Shown here: positions 10,827-20,135 of the stretch, piece by piece
Numbering within the stretch: the stretch's first letter is position 1
Layout: each line of letters starts with the position of its first letter
Assembly (NCBI RefSeq): GCF_014297445.1
Contig: NZ_JACORU010000001.1
Coordinates: forward strand, 744,001 to 808,000
Length of the DNA stretch: 64,000 nucleotides
Reading direction: 5' to 3'
Source of the DNA: Ramlibacter albus
GTDB lineage: Bacteria > Pseudomonadota > Gammaproteobacteria > Burkholderiales > Burkholderiaceae_C
Notes under the pieces: model-generated
The model's input: the letters and a program-made list of their open reading frames with translations, nothing else
Databases searched by the model: none
Told to the model about the DNA's origin: nothing
Program-made: the position numbers and the translations under genes

Positions 10827-11957
10827 ATGACTTCCCTCCTGCTCACGCGCCGCACCCTGCTGCGCGCCACCGGTGCCGCCGCGACGCTGGCCGCCGCGGG
10901 CTGCATGGTGCCCTCCGTCACCTCGGCCCCTCCCAAGCTCAAACTGATCGGCGAGGCGACGCTCCCGCACCGCATGAAGTTCAAGGGCACCACTGTCGGT
11001 GGGCTCTCGGGCATCGACTACGACACGGCGCGCAACCTCTGGATCGCGCTGTCGGACGACCGCTCCGAGATCGACCCGGCGCGGTTCTACACCTTCGACC
11101 TGCAGCTCAGCCCGGGCCAGCTGCAGGTCACGCTGAAGGACGTGCACACCCTGCGCCAGTCAAACGGGCAGCCGTTCCCCGGCCGGCGGCAAGGTGGCGA
11201 CGTGCCCGACCCCGAGGCCGTGCGGTGGCTGCCCAATGGCAACGTGCTGTGGACCAGCGAGGGCGACGGCGCGATCAAGCTGTCGCCCTGGATCCGCGAA
11301 GCGCGCGCCGATGGCTCGCACGTGCGCGAGTTCGAGCTCCCGCCCATGTTCCGATTTGGCGGCACAGCGGGCACCGGCCCGCGCAACAACGTCACCTTCG
11401 AAGGGCTCGCGCTCACGCCCGACGCGCGCGGCGCGTGGGTGGCGATGGAGAACGCGCTCGAGCAGGACGGCGGCATGCCCACCGTGGAATCCGGCGGCGG
11501 CGCCTGCCGCTTCACGCTGTTCGACGTGGCGAGCGGCCGCGCGACACGCCAGATCGCCTACCAGCCCGACCCGATCCCGGCGCGCCCCATCCCGCCCGGC
11601 TCTTTCGCGGACAACGGCGTGAGCGAAGTCCTGATGGACGGCGAGCACCACATGCTGGTGCTCGAACGCGCATTCATGATGGGCCGCGGCACTTCGCTTC
11701 GCGTGTATCGCATCGACGTGCGCGAAGGCTCCGACACGCTCGCCGTGGCTTCGCTGTCCGGTACAAACGTGCGCATGCCGCGCAAGACCTTGATCGCCGA
11801 CTTCGCGCAGCTCGGCCTCTCGCGCCTGGACAACACCGAGGGCATGTGCTGGGGCCCGCGCCTTGCGAACGGCGCCCGCACCCTGGTCTTCGTGAGCGAC
11901 GACAATTTCAATCCCCTGCAGGTGACGCAGTTCGCCGCCTGCGAATACCTCGGGTAA
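10827..11957 (+). CDS. Esterase-like activity of phytase family lipoprotein, Tat signal
   Basis: 376 residues resembling the phytase-like esterase family (PF13449), beta-propeller proteins often annotated esterase-like activity of phytase. The N-terminus has a twin-arginine motif (TRRTLLR, residues 7-13) followed by a hydrophobic stretch and a lipobox-like AAAGC, so the protein is probably a Tat-exported lipoprotein. Family features include GGLSGIDYD near residue 57, [20 protein letters not shown] and the C-terminal NTEGMCWGP. Substrate unknown; being divergent from glpKD it could act on glycerol phosphodiesters, which is only a guess. Confidence 0.75.
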   Translation: MTSLLLTRRTLLRATGAAATLAAAGCMVPSVTSAPPKLKLIGEATLPHRMKFKGTTVGGLSGIDYDTARNLWIALSDDRSEIDPARFYTFDLQLSPGQLQVTLKDVHTLRQSNGQPFPGRRQGGDVPDPEAVRWLPNGNVLWTSEGDGAIKLSPWIREARADGSHVREFELPPMFRFGGTAGTGPRNNVTFEGLALTPDARGAWVAMENALEQDGGMPTVESGGGACRFTLFDVASGRATRQIAYQPDPIPARPIPPGSFADNGVSEVLMDGEHHMLVLERAFMMGRGTSLRVYRIDVREGSDTLAVASLSGTNVRMPRKTLIADFAQLGLSRLDNTEGMCWGPRLANGARTLVFVSDDNFNPLQVTQFAACEYLG

Positions 11958-11961
11958 GGAC

Positions 11962-12783
11962 ATGGCAAACGACAATACGCGCATCGGCTTCATCGGCGGC
12001 GGGAACATGGCCAGCGCCATCATCGGCGGGCTCATCCGGCAGGGCATGGCCGCCTCGAACATCGAGATCGTCGAGCCCTACGAGCCGCAGCGCGCGAAGC
12101 TCAAGGAGCAGTTCGGCATAACGGCGCAGGCGGAACCCGGCGCCGCGCTCGCCGGTTGCGAGCTCGTCGTGTGGGCCGTCAAGCCCCAGACCTTCAAGGA
12201 CGCCGCCGCGCAGGCCAAGCCGCATACGGGCACCGCGCTGCACCTGAGCGTGGCCGCGGGCATCCGCTCCGACAGCATCGCGCGGTGGCTCGGCACGCAG
12301 CGCATCGTGCGTTCGATGCCCAACACGCCGGCGCTCGTGGGCAAAGGCATGACGGCGCTGTTCGCGCGCGATGCTGTGACCGCGGCGGACAAGGCGCAGG
12401 TCGAGCGCGTGATCGCCACCACGGGAGAGTTCCTGTGGGTGGACGAGGAAAAGCACCTCGACGCCGTCACCGCGCTCTCCGGTTCCGGCCCGGCGTACGT
12501 CTTCTACTTCCTCGAAGCGATGCGCCAGGCCGGCAAGGAAATGGGCCTCACCGAGCAGCAGGCGTACAAGCTCGCCGTCGGCACCTTCGTCGGGGCATCG
12601 GCACTCGCGCAGGCGTCGAACGACCCACCCGAGCTGCTGCGCGAGCGCGTCACCTCCAAGGGCGGCACCACTTACGCCGCCACGACATCCATGGACAGCG
12701 ACAACGTGAAGGCGCACTTCATCAAGGCGCTGCACGCCGCCTGCAAGCGCGCCGACGAACTCGGCAACGAATTCGGTGCCTGA
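11962..12783 (+). CDS. proC: Pyrroline-5-carboxylate reductase
   Basis: NADPH-dependent last step of proline synthesis, cytosolic. The 273-residue product starts MANDNTRIGFIGGGNMASAI with the Rossmann GxGxxA motif, and has the C-terminal P5CR dimerisation signature around TALSGSGPAYVFYFLEA and RVTSKGGTTYAA. Starts 4 nt after the phytase-like gene with AAGGAC before the ATG, so both are probably one transcript. It is convergent with cynS, with only 2 nt between the stops. Confidence 0.95.
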   Translation: MANDNTRIGFIGGGNMASAIIGGLIRQGMAASNIEIVEPYEPQRAKLKEQFGITAQAEPGAALAGCELVVWAVKPQTFKDAAAQAKPHTGTALHLSVAAGIRSDSIARWLGTQRIVRSMPNTPALVGKGMTALFARDAVTAADKAQVERVIATTGEFLWVDEEKHLDAVTALSGSGPAYVFYFLEAMRQAGKEMGLTEQQAYKLAVGTFVGASALAQASNDPPELLRERVTSKGGTTYAATTSMDSDNVKAHFIKALHAACKRADELGNEFGA

Positions 12784-12785
12784 CC

Positions 12786-13229
12786 TCAGTACGTCTTGTA
12801 CGGCAGGAACTTGCCGGAGAGCACGACGCTCACGCGGTCGCCCTTCGGGTCTGGCTCGCGCGTGATGTCCATGGAGAAGTCGATCGCGCTCATGATGCCG
12901 TCGCCGAACTCCTCGTGGATCAACTCCTTGATCGTGGTGCCGTAGACGTTGACGATCTCGTACCAGCGGTAGATCAGCGGGTCGGTGGGCACGGAAGTGG
13001 GCAGCGAGCCTTTGTACGGCACCACCTTCAGCCACTTCTGCTCGTCCTCGGTGAGGCCGAACACCTCGCCGAGCACCTTGGCCTGCTCGCTCGTGGCCGT
13101 CATCTGCCCCAGGCAGAGGGCGGTGGTCCATTCCTTCGACTGGCCGACTTTCTTGGCCACGCCTTCCCACGTGAGACCCTGGCTCACCTTGGTGGCGATG
13201 ATCTTTTCGGTGACGTCGTTGCGGTTCAT
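12786..13229 (-). CDS. cynS: Cyanate hydratase (cyanase)
   Basis: Converts cyanate and bicarbonate to ammonia and carbon dioxide as a decamer. 147 residues with an N-terminal helical domain and a C-terminal catalytic domain. The catalytic residues known for the E. coli enzyme (Arg, Glu three residues later, Ser 23 after that) are conserved as R88, E91 and S114. The ATG overlaps the stop of the upstream ABC ATPase in an ATGA, so cyanase is coupled to the transporter. This makes cyanate the likeliest cargo of that transporter. Confidence 0.95.
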   Translation of the reverse strand: MNRNDVTEKIIATKVSQGLTWEGVAKKVGQSKEWTTALCLGQMTATSEQAKVLGEVFGLTEDEQKWLKVVPYKGSLPTSVPTDPLIYRWYEIVNVYGTTIKELIHEEFGDGIMSAIDFSMDITREPDPKGDRVSVVLSGKFLPYKTY

Positions 13230-14053
13230 GCGTTGGCTCCTTGTGGGGGTGAGGGTTGGTGCCCCGCGTGCGCGCGGGACACCAGGAAATCGACGATGTG
13301 GTTGCGCAGGTCGTAGTAGCCGGGCAGGTGGTGCAGCCCGGAGCGCGTGCGTTCGCGCGGCAGCGGGTTGATCACGACTTCGGCAATGCCGCCGGGTGAA
13401 TACGTGCCGTCGTGCTCCGCGCCGTTGGACATCAGCAGGACGCGGTCGGCCAGCAGGATGGCTTCGTCGACGTCGTGCGTGATCATGAACACGGTCTGCC
13501 GGGTGCTGCGCACGATGCCCATCAGCTCGTCCTGGATGGTCCCGCGCGTCAGCGCGTCCAACGCGCCGAAGGGCTCGTCCAGCAGCAGCATCTTGGGCTG
13601 GATGGCGAATGCGCGCGCGATGCCCACGCGCTGCTTCATGCCGCCCGACAGCTGCGCCGGCTTCTTGTCCAGCGCGGCGGTCAGGCCCACCATCGCCACG
13701 AACTTCTCGACGTGCGCGTTCACCTGCGCGGGCTTCCAGTCCGGCCAGCGCGATTCCACGGCGAAGGCGATGTTCTGGCGCACCGAAAGCCAAGGCATGA
13801 GCGCGTGGCCCTGGAACACCACGCCCCGCTCGAGCCCGGGCCCCGCGACCTCGCGCCCGTCCATGATCACCGTGCCGGTGGTCGCACGGTCCAGGCCGGC
13901 AAGCACATTGAGGATCGTGGTCTTGCCGCAACCGGAGTGGCCGATGATGCAGACGAACTCGCCGCGGTCGATCGCGAACGTCACGTCGGCGAAGACGGGC
14001 TTGCCGGCAATGAACGACTTCGACAGGCCATCGACTTTCAGGAAGCCTGGCAT
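13226..14053 (-). CDS. NrtD/CynD-type ABC transporter ATPase
   Basis: ATPase of a nitrate/sulfonate/bicarbonate-type importer. 275 residues with Walker A GHSGCGKTT, the ABC signature LSGGMKQR, Walker B MLLLDEPFGALD and the switch His in MITHD. The ATG at 14053 is preceded by AGGAGG and gives the expected N-terminus; the frame is open further upstream but without family similarity. Lies 58 nt after the permease and overlaps cynS by 4 nt. Confidence 0.9.
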   Translation of the reverse strand: MPGFLKVDGLSKSFIAGKPVFADVTFAIDRGEFVCIIGHSGCGKTTILNVLAGLDRATTGTVIMDGREVAGPGLERGVVFQGHALMPWLSVRQNIAFAVESRWPDWKPAQVNAHVEKFVAMVGLTAALDKKPAQLSGGMKQRVGIARAFAIQPKMLLLDEPFGALDALTRGTIQDELMGIVRSTRQTVFMITHDVDEAILLADRVLLMSNGAEHDGTYSPGGIAEVVINPLPRERTRSGLHHLPGYYDLRNHIVDFLVSRAHAGHQPSPPQGANA

Positions 14054-14111
14054 GGCTGCCTCCTTCTGCGCGACGCGCGCCGCCGGCACCACCCCCGGCC
14101 CGGGTTCGCGT

Positions 14112-14966
14112 TCACTCCACATAGGTCACCGCCTTCTGCAACTGCGCGAAGAGCAGGTCCAGCAGCATCCCGACGAGCCCGATCACCACGATGGCGAAGA
14201 TCACGTTCGTGAGCGACAGGTTGTTCCACTCGTTCCACACGAAGTAGCCGATGCCCGTTCCGCCCACCAGCATTTCCGCGGCCACGATCACGAGCCAGGC
14301 GATGCCCATGCTGATGCGCATGCCGGTGAGGATGGTGGGCGCCGCCGCCGGCAGGATGACGCGCAGCGCCTTGCGCAGCGGCCGCACTTCCAGCGTGAGC
14401 GCCACGTTCAGCCACTCGCGCTTGACGCTCGCCACGCCGAACGCGGTGTTGATCAGCATCGGCCACACCGAGCAGATGAAGATGACGAACACGCCCGAGA
14501 CCGACGAGTCCTTGATGGTGTACAGCGCCAGCGGCATCCACGCGAGAGGCGAGATCGGCTTGAGCACCTGGATGAAGGGGTTGAACGCCTTCTGCAGCAG
14601 CGGCGACATGCCGATGACGAAGCCGAGCGGCACGGCCACGATGCACGCGAGCAGGAAGCCCAGGCCAACGCGCCCGAGCGAGTGCGCCAGCTGGATGGCG
14701 ATGCCCTTGTCGTTGGGGCCGTTGTCGTAGAACGGGTCGCCCAGCTGGCGCGCGAATGTGGCACCCACCTGCGACAGCGTGGGAAAGCCCGTCGTCTTCT
14801 GCGTGCCCGGGTCCTTGCCCATCATCTTCGCGTACTCGGCTTGCTCCGCGCTCAGCGCCCCCGCCGCGCCGGCGCCCGGCTGCTGCGTGGCCAGGTGCCA
14901 CGCACCGAGAAACACCAGCAGCAGCAGCGCCGACACGAGCGCCGCCTTGAGGTCGAGGCGCGACAT
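14112..14966 (-). CDS. NrtB-type ABC transporter permease
   Basis: Inner-membrane permease (binding-protein-dependent transport family). 284 residues: one N-terminal hydrophobic segment, a soluble stretch (about residues 30-80) and five further membrane segments, with the EAA-loop equivalent near LRKALRVILPAAAPTILTGMRISMGIAWLVIVAAEM. This loop contacts the ATPase. Its ATG overlaps the stop of the substrate-binding gene as TGATG. Cargo predicted as cyanate or nitrate from neighbours. Confidence 0.9.
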   Translation of the reverse strand: MSRLDLKAALVSALLLLVFLGAWHLATQQPGAGAAGALSAEQAEYAKMMGKDPGTQKTTGFPTLSQVGATFARQLGDPFYDNGPNDKGIAIQLAHSLGRVGLGFLLACIVAVPLGFVIGMSPLLQKAFNPFIQVLKPISPLAWMPLALYTIKDSSVSGVFVIFICSVWPMLINTAFGVASVKREWLNVALTLEVRPLRKALRVILPAAAPTILTGMRISMGIAWLVIVAAEMLVGGTGIGYFVWNEWNNLSLTNVIFAIVVIGLVGMLLDLLFAQLQKAVTYVE

Positions 14967-16312
14967 CACGGCGCCGCCATCCGGCTGATCGCGAAGCTCT
15001 TCGCGTACTCCTCGGGCTTGGCGGGGTCGAACTCCTTGCCCATCACCTTGAACTTGCGGTACGCGCCCTCGGGCGGCCGGAAGCCCGCCTGCGACATGTA
15101 CTTCTTCGCGTCGGTGAGCAGGAACACCTTCTCGGCGATCTGCCTGTAGTTCACGTCGCCCTTCACGTAGCCCCAGCGCTTCATCTGCGTGAGCATCCAC
15201 ACCGCCATCGACTGCCACGGCACCGGGTCGAAGTTGGCGCGGTCGGGCACGTTGCGCACGTTGCCCAGGCCATCCGCGAACTTGCCGGTGAGCACCTGCG
15301 CGAGCACCGTCTCCGGCTGGTTGAGGTATTGCGGCGGCGCGATCACCTTGGCCATCAGCTCGCGGTCCTTCGGCTGGCTCGCCATGAAGCTGGCGGTGAG
15401 GATGGCGCGGTAAAGCGCCGCGAACGTGTTGGGGTTCTGCTTGATGAACTCTTCGCTCACGCCGAACGCGCAGCACGGGTGGCCGTCCCAGATCTCCTTG
15501 GACAGGATGTGGATGAAGCCGACCTCGTCGTACACCGCGCGCTGGTTGAACGGGTCCGGCCCGAGGAAGCCGTCGATGTTGCCCGCGCGCAGGTTGGCCA
15601 CCATCTCGGGCGGCGGCGTCACGCGGATCTGCACGTCGGTGTCGGGGTTGATGCCGTTTTCCGCCAGGTAGTAGCGCAGCAGGAAGTTGTGCATCGAATA
15701 CTCGAACGGCACCGCGAACCTGAACCCCTTCCAGGTCTTGGGGTCGCGCTTGTCCTTGTGTTTCACGTGCAGCGTGATCGCCTGCCCGTTGGTGTTCTGG
15801 ATGCTCGCCACGTTCATCCCCACCTGGTTGCTGCCCAGACCCATGCTCATGGCCAGCGGCATCGGCGAGAGGAAGTGGCTGGCGTCGTGCTCCTTGTTGA
15901 TCATCTTGTCGCGGATGAGTGCCCAGCCCGCCGTCTTGTTCAGCGAGACGTTGAGGCCCTCCTTCTTGTAGAAGCCCAGCGGGTCGGCCATGATCAGCGG
16001 CGAAGCGCAGGTGATGGCGATGAAGCCGATCTTCAGGTCCTTCTTCTCCAGCGGCCCGCGCTCCTGGGCCATGGCCTGCAGCGCACCCACGGGCACCAGC
16101 GAAGCGATCGCGGCGCGCGCGGTGCCGGCGCCCACGGCCTTCAGGAAGCTGCGTCGCACCGCGTCGACAGGAAAGAGCGCCTTGACCAGCGTGTTCTCGA
16201 TGAACTCGTCACTGGTGGCGCCGTGCTCCTGAGGGGCGTGGTCGGCGCCGCAGGCACAGCGCAGCTGCATCGGCCGGTCGGCATCGTAGGCGTCGGGAAG
16301 GCGGTCGGGCAT
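14966..16312 (-). CDS. NrtA/CmpA-type substrate-binding protein, Tat signal
   Basis: Periplasmic binding protein of the nitrate/bicarbonate/cyanate class, 448 residues. A twin-arginine motif RRSFLK starts at residue 54, after an unusually long N-terminal segment that contains a Cys/His-rich patch (CACGADH near residue 19). The mature part follows AMAQERG and has the family core LKIGFIAITCASPLIMADPLGFYKKEGL. First gene of the transporter unit; 133 nt separate it from the response regulator upstream, enough for its own promoter. The CmpA relatives bind bicarbonate, NrtA nitrate; specificity cannot be read here. Confidence 0.88.
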   Translation of the reverse strand: MPDRLPDAYDADRPMQLRCACGADHAPQEHGATSDEFIENTLVKALFPVDAVRRSFLKAVGAGTARAAIASLVPVGALQAMAQERGPLEKKDLKIGFIAITCASPLIMADPLGFYKKEGLNVSLNKTAGWALIRDKMINKEHDASHFLSPMPLAMSMGLGSNQVGMNVASIQNTNGQAITLHVKHKDKRDPKTWKGFRFAVPFEYSMHNFLLRYYLAENGINPDTDVQIRVTPPPEMVANLRAGNIDGFLGPDPFNQRAVYDEVGFIHILSKEIWDGHPCCAFGVSEEFIKQNPNTFAALYRAILTASFMASQPKDRELMAKVIAPPQYLNQPETVLAQVLTGKFADGLGNVRNVPDRANFDPVPWQSMAVWMLTQMKRWGYVKGDVNYRQIAEKVFLLTDAKKYMSQAGFRPPEGAYRKFKVMGKEFDPAKPEEYAKSFAISRMAAP

Positions 16313-16419
16313 GGCGAGGTCCTCGGTGCGATGAAGTCCCTGCTGCCTTGCAAGCGCTGCGCCTGCGGTCCGCCCGAGCCGGGCCGAAGGGGCAAATCAC
16401 CCACGGCCCGTCGAACGCG

Positions 16420-16437
16420 TGTAGTGCCAGCCCTACA
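16420..16437. promoter_or_regulatory. 18-bp palindrome upstream of the transporter operon
   Basis: TGTAG-N8-CTACA, a perfect inverted repeat in the gap between the response regulator stop (16446) and the nrtA-like start (16312). Dyad sites of this size suit dimeric LuxR/NarL-type regulators, and such a regulator is encoded immediately upstream. The 16-bp core GTAG-N8-CTAC recurs upstream of otsB at 44230-44245. Role as operator is inference. Confidence 0.4.
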
Positions 16438-16445
16438 AACCCGGG

Positions 16446-17105
16446 TCAGCCGGCGCCCTTCGCGTGCCGCTCGGCATAGAGCGCAAGCTCCACGTCGTTG
16501 CGCGTACCCGTCTTTTCCAGGATGCGGGCGCGATAGGTGCTCACCGTATTGGGTGCCAGCTGCAACTGCGCACCAATATCGCTCACGCTATGCCCCGAAG
16601 TGAGCAGCCGGAACACCTGGTACTCGCGGTGCGACAGCGCTTCGGGCCCCGCACCTGCGCCACCACGGCCCACGGCGCTGGCGAGGGCTTCCGCCGTTGT
16701 CGGGGTGACGTACACGCCGCCGGCCGCCACCTTGCGCACGGCGGCAATCATGTCGTCGGGGTCCGCGCTCTTGTTCAGGTAGCCGGCCGCGCCCAGCTTG
16801 ATGCAGCGCACGGCGTACTGCCGCTCGGGGTAGGTCGACAAGATGAGGACCGGCAACTTCGGCCAGTCCCGCCGCAGCGCCTGCAGCACGTCGAGCCCGT
16901 CGCGCCCGGGCATCGCGATGTCCACCAATGCGATGTCGAGCCCGGCTTCGCCGCCGTGCTGCGCGACGAGTTGCAACGCTTGCGCGCCATCGACCGCCTC
17001 GGCGCGCACCTCGATCTCCGGCGCGTCGGCCAGCACCTGCTTGAGGCCCTCGCGCACGATGCGGTGGTCGTCGGCGAGCAGCAGCCGGATCTTGCCGTCA
17101 GCCAT
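16446..17105 (-). CDS. NarL-family response regulator
   Basis: 219 residues: receiver domain (1-125) with acidic pair D12/D13, phosphoacceptor D62 in ALVDIAMPG and the conserved lysine K112; then a LuxR-type HTH (about 155-210, LSHREYQVFRLLTSGHSVSDIGAQLQLAPNTVSTYRARI). Start overlaps the histidine kinase stop by 8 nt, so the two form a two-component pair. Position directly upstream of the cyanate/nitrate-type transporter suggests that this is its target. Confidence 0.92.
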   Translation of the reverse strand: MADGKIRLLLADDHRIVREGLKQVLADAPEIEVRAEAVDGAQALQLVAQHGGEAGLDIALVDIAMPGRDGLDVLQALRRDWPKLPVLILSTYPERQYAVRCIKLGAAGYLNKSADPDDMIAAVRKVAAGGVYVTPTTAEALASAVGRGGAGAGPEALSHREYQVFRLLTSGHSVSDIGAQLQLAPNTVSTYRARILEKTGTRNDVELALYAERHAKGAG

Positions 17106-18309
17106 CTTGCAGCGGCAGGTACAAAGTGAAGGTGCTGCCGCGCCCCGGTTCGCTGCGGATCGCGAGCCGGCCGCCGAAGTGGCGCGCCCGCTCCCGCATA
17201 CCCATCACGCCGTAGGCAGTCGGCGCCTCGAACGCATCCGCCGGTGCGCCGCAGCCGTCGTCGCTCACGGCAAGGCGCAGCTCGCCGGGCGCCAGCGCGA
17301 CGTGCACGGCGACCCGCGACGCCCGCGCGTGCCGCCCGACGTTGGACAGCATCTCCTGGAAGATGCGGAACACGGCCACGGACACGGGCTCCGCCAGCTC
17401 GGGCAATCCGCTGGCCGGCACATCCCAGTCGAGTGCCAGCTCGCTCACCCGCACGAACTCGTGCGCCTGCCATTCCAGCGCCGCCCACAGGCCCTGGTGG
17501 TCGAGGATGCTGGGGCGCAGGTCGGTGATGATCCGGCCCACGTTCTGCACCGCGTCCTCGATCAGCCGGCTCATGCCCTGGCACTTGCCGCGCATGCGGT
17601 CGCGCATGGCCTGCGCGTCGGCGGGCTCGCGTTCCGCCTGCTCGGACAAGCGCTTGTCCAGCCAGTTGATCTCCATCTTCAGCGCCACGAGCAGGCTGCC
17701 GAGCTCGTCGTGCACCTCGCGCGCGATGCGCGTGCGTTCTTCTTCGCGCACCTTCTCCGAGTACGCGGCCAGCTCGCGCTGGCGGGAGAGTGCCACCGAC
17801 AGTTCGCGCGTGCGTTCCGCCACACGCTGCTCCAGGGCCTCGTTCGCCTGCCGCAGACCCTCGGCGGTCTGCTTGCGCTCGGTGATGTCGACGAACGTGA
17901 TGACGGCGCCGCGCACTTCGCCCGCGTCCATGATCGGGTAACTCGAATACTCCACCGGAAAGGCCGTGTGGTCGCGCCGCCAGAACACCTCGGTGTCGAT
18001 GCGGCAGGGCAGGCCCTGGCGGAACGCGTTGAAGATCGGGCAGTCGGTGTCCGGGTAGTGCGAGCCGTCGGCATGCGAGTGATGGGTCAGCTCGTGCATG
18101 TTGCGGCCCAGCACCTCGCCCTGCTCATAGCCGAGCAGCCGCGCGCCGGCGCGGTTGATGAACATGCAGTGGCCGTGCAGGTCGATGCCGAAGATGCCTT
18201 CGCCGGTGGACTCCAGCAGCAGCCCGAGCTGGTGCCGCCACAGCGGGTTGGCGGCCGGCTCGGGCGGGGCAGTCAGCGTCAGCGCGTCGGCATGCATGCC
18301 GCACGCCAT
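17098..18309 (-). CDS. PAS-domain histidine kinase, HisKA_3 type
   Basis: 403 residues. A PAS/PAC sensor region spans about 26-145, a coiled-coil linker 146-190, then the HisKA_3 dimerisation helix with phosphoacceptor H200 in REVHDELGS and a HATPase domain with N323 and the D350-DGCG box. No membrane segment is visible, so it senses a cytoplasmic signal; the PAS domain contains a histidine-rich HHSHADGSHY stretch that could bind a ligand or metal. Partner of the overlapping NarL-type regulator. An ATG four codons downstream is an alternative start. Confidence 0.9.
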   Translation of the reverse strand: MACGMHADALTLTAPPEPAANPLWRHQLGLLLESTGEGIFGIDLHGHCMFINRAGARLLGYEQGEVLGRNMHELTHHSHADGSHYPDTDCPIFNAFRQGLPCRIDTEVFWRRDHTAFPVEYSSYPIMDAGEVRGAVITFVDITERKQTAEGLRQANEALEQRVAERTRELSVALSRQRELAAYSEKVREEERTRIAREVHDELGSLLVALKMEINWLDKRLSEQAEREPADAQAMRDRMRGKCQGMSRLIEDAVQNVGRIITDLRPSILDHQGLWAALEWQAHEFVRVSELALDWDVPASGLPELAEPVSVAVFRIFQEMLSNVGRHARASRVAVHVALAPGELRLAVSDDGCGAPADAFEAPTAYGVMGMRERARHFGGRLAIRSEPGRGSTFTLYLPLQDG

Positions 18310-18366
18310 GCAACGCCTGTGCCAGCTTGGTGCGCGGCGGCCCTCGCGCGGTGCGCGCTCAGAGCT

Positions 18367-19230
18367 TCAGGACCTTGTGGCGTAACCCAGCACGATGCCG
18401 GCAAACACGGCGAAGCCGACCCAGTGGTTCAACCGGAAGGCGCGGAAACAACCTTCCCGCGTGCGGTCCCGGATCAGCGACCAGTGCCACGCCGCCTGCC
18501 CGGCCGCGGCCAGCAGCCCCAATGCAAAGAACGCGCCCAGCTTTTCGCCCGCGAGCGCCGCCGCCCAGATCACGAGGTAGGCGGCATAGCAAAGCATCAC
18601 AACGGCCACGTCGGCGCGGCCCAGCGTGATGGCCGACGTCTTGATGCCGATCTTCAGGTCGTCGTCGCGGTCCACCATGGCGTACTCGGTGTCGTACGCG
18701 AGCACCCAGAACAGGTTGCCAAGCAGCAGCACCCACGCAAGCAGTGGCACGCGCGACTCCACCGCCGCAAAGGCCATGGGGATGCCGAAGCTGAAGGCGA
18801 CGCCCAGCACGGCTTGCGGCATCGACACGAAGCGCTTCGCGAAGGGATACGCGATCGCGATCGCGAGCGCGACGAACGACCACGCGATCGTTGCTGCGTT
18901 CGTCGTCAGCACGAGGGCGAACGCCGCGAGCGCCAGCACCGCACCGAGCACCAGCGCCTCCTTCACGCCGATGCGTCCCGCCGTCACAGGCCGCTGCGCC
19001 GTGCGCTTGACGTGCTTGTCGAAGTCCCGGTCGGCCACGTCGTTGACGCAGCAGCCGGCGCTGCGCATCAGGATCGTGCCGAGCGTGAACACCGCCAGCA
19101 GGTGCCAGCCGGGGAAGCCATGCGCCGCGACCCACAACGCGGAGAGCGACGGCCACAGCAACAGCAGCCAGCCCGCGGGCCGGTTCCAGCGGATCAGGTC
19201 GAGGTAGAGGTCGAGTTTCTCGCGCAGCAC
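18367..19230 (-). CDS. ubiA: 4-hydroxybenzoate polyprenyltransferase
   Basis: Inner-membrane prenyltransferase that attaches the polyprenyl tail to 4-hydroxybenzoate in ubiquinone synthesis. 287 residues from a GTG start at 19230 ([20 protein letters not shown]). The two Mg-diphosphate-binding aspartate motifs are present: NDVADRDFD and [12 protein letters not shown]. About eight membrane segments. The frame is open upstream through the Dyp gene, but that part has no UbiA similarity. Lies 8 nt after the Dyp peroxidase stop, so probably co-transcribed. Confidence 0.93.
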   Translation of the reverse strand: MLREKLDLYLDLIRWNRPAGWLLLLWPSLSALWVAAHGFPGWHLLAVFTLGTILMRSAGCCVNDVADRDFDKHVKRTAQRPVTAGRIGVKEALVLGAVLALAAFALVLTTNAATIAWSFVALAIAIAYPFAKRFVSMPQAVLGVAFSFGIPMAFAAVESRVPLLAWVLLLGNLFWVLAYDTEYAMVDRDDDLKIGIKTSAITLGRADVAVVMLCYAAYLVIWAAALAGEKLGAFFALGLLAAAGQAAWHWSLIRDRTREGCFRAFRLNHWVGFAVFAGIVLGYATRS

Positions 19231-19238
19231 TTGGTGTC

Positions 19239-20135
19239 TTACAGGCCCAGCCGGCGCAAATCCAGCTTGCCGTCCCGCATCGGGGGACACCAATAGTACG
19301 ACCCGTTGACGGGCTTCGAAATCCGGAAGATCGCATCGACGATGCCGTCGTCGTGGCCCGCCATGCGCTTCATCTGCGCCTCGAAGGCGTAGAACGACTT
19401 GCCGAACGCCACGAACATCAGGCCGGCCTGCATGCTCATCATCCACGGCATGGAGCGGCGCAGCAGGAAGGCCTCGGGCTCGAAGCTCTCCTGCGCGGTG
19501 CGCTTGACGTGCGCCTCCTCGGGCGAGTCCTCCAGTTCCTCGTTCGTCACGCGGTCGCGGCCGAAGTGGTGGTTGGCCGCGTCGCCGGCCAGCGCCTCGA
19601 ACGCGTCGAGGTCGTGCAGCCACTGCTGCACGGCGACGAAGCTGGAGCCGTCGGGCGCGAAGGCAGCCGCCACGGCAGCCTCGCCCTCGGGGTTTTCGGT
19701 GCCGTCCTCGTAGCCGGTGAGGTCGCGCCCGTGCGTGCCGCTCCAGGAATGGCGGAACGCGTCCACCACGTGCCGCACGACGAACGCGGGTGCGAGCGCC
19801 TTCTGCACCTTGCGCGTGAGGTGCAGCAACTCCCCGAGGTCTTCACCCCGGATCCAGCACCACAGCGTCCCCGGCGTCGAAGGCACCTTCACGCCGTGCC
19901 CCGAGAAGTCGGGGAATTCGTGCAAGCCCTCGACCTGCGTGCCGAGCGCCTTCACGAGCGAAGGCCCGATGCCCAGCACCACGTCGCTGCCGTTCGCCAG
20001 CGGCGACAGGCGCGTGAAGGCTTCCTTGATCTGTTGTGCGGTGGTCCCCTCCTGCGCGACGACGAAATTGACGTAGCGTGCAACGGCGGGGACGGGGTCG
20101 AGGATTCCGGGTTGGAAGATGTTCTTGTCGGTCAT
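19239..20135 (-). CDS. Dyp-type heme peroxidase
   Basis: 298-residue dye-decolourising peroxidase. It has the family GxxDG motif (GYEDG, residues 141-145, containing catalytic D144), a probable proximal heme ligand H209 in AHVKR and a distal arginine in LLRRSMPW. No signal peptide, so it is cytoplasmic or encapsulin cargo; the C-terminus DLRRLGL does not look like a clear encapsulin-targeting tail and no encapsulin gene is present. Start overlaps the oxyR stop in ATGA, which links it to peroxide stress. Confidence 0.93.
   Translation of the reverse strand: MTDKNIFQPGILDPVPAVARYVNFVVAQEGTTAQQIKEAFTRLSPLANGSDVVLGIGPSLVKALGTQVEGLHEFPDFSGHGVKVPSTPGTLWCWIRGEDLGELLHLTRKVQKALAPAFVVRHVVDAFRHSWSGTHGRDLTGYEDGTENPEGEAAVAAAFAPDGSSFVAVQQWLHDLDAFEALAGDAANHHFGRDRVTNEELEDSPEEAHVKRTAQESFEPEAFLLRRSMPWMMSMQAGLMFVAFGKSFYAFEAQMKRMAGHDDGIVDAIFRISKPVNGSYYWCPPMRDGKLDLRRLGL

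Noticed and set aside
19239..20135. Encapsulin cargo Dyp peroxidase
   Set aside because: No encapsulin gene nearby and no convincing C-terminal targeting peptide.
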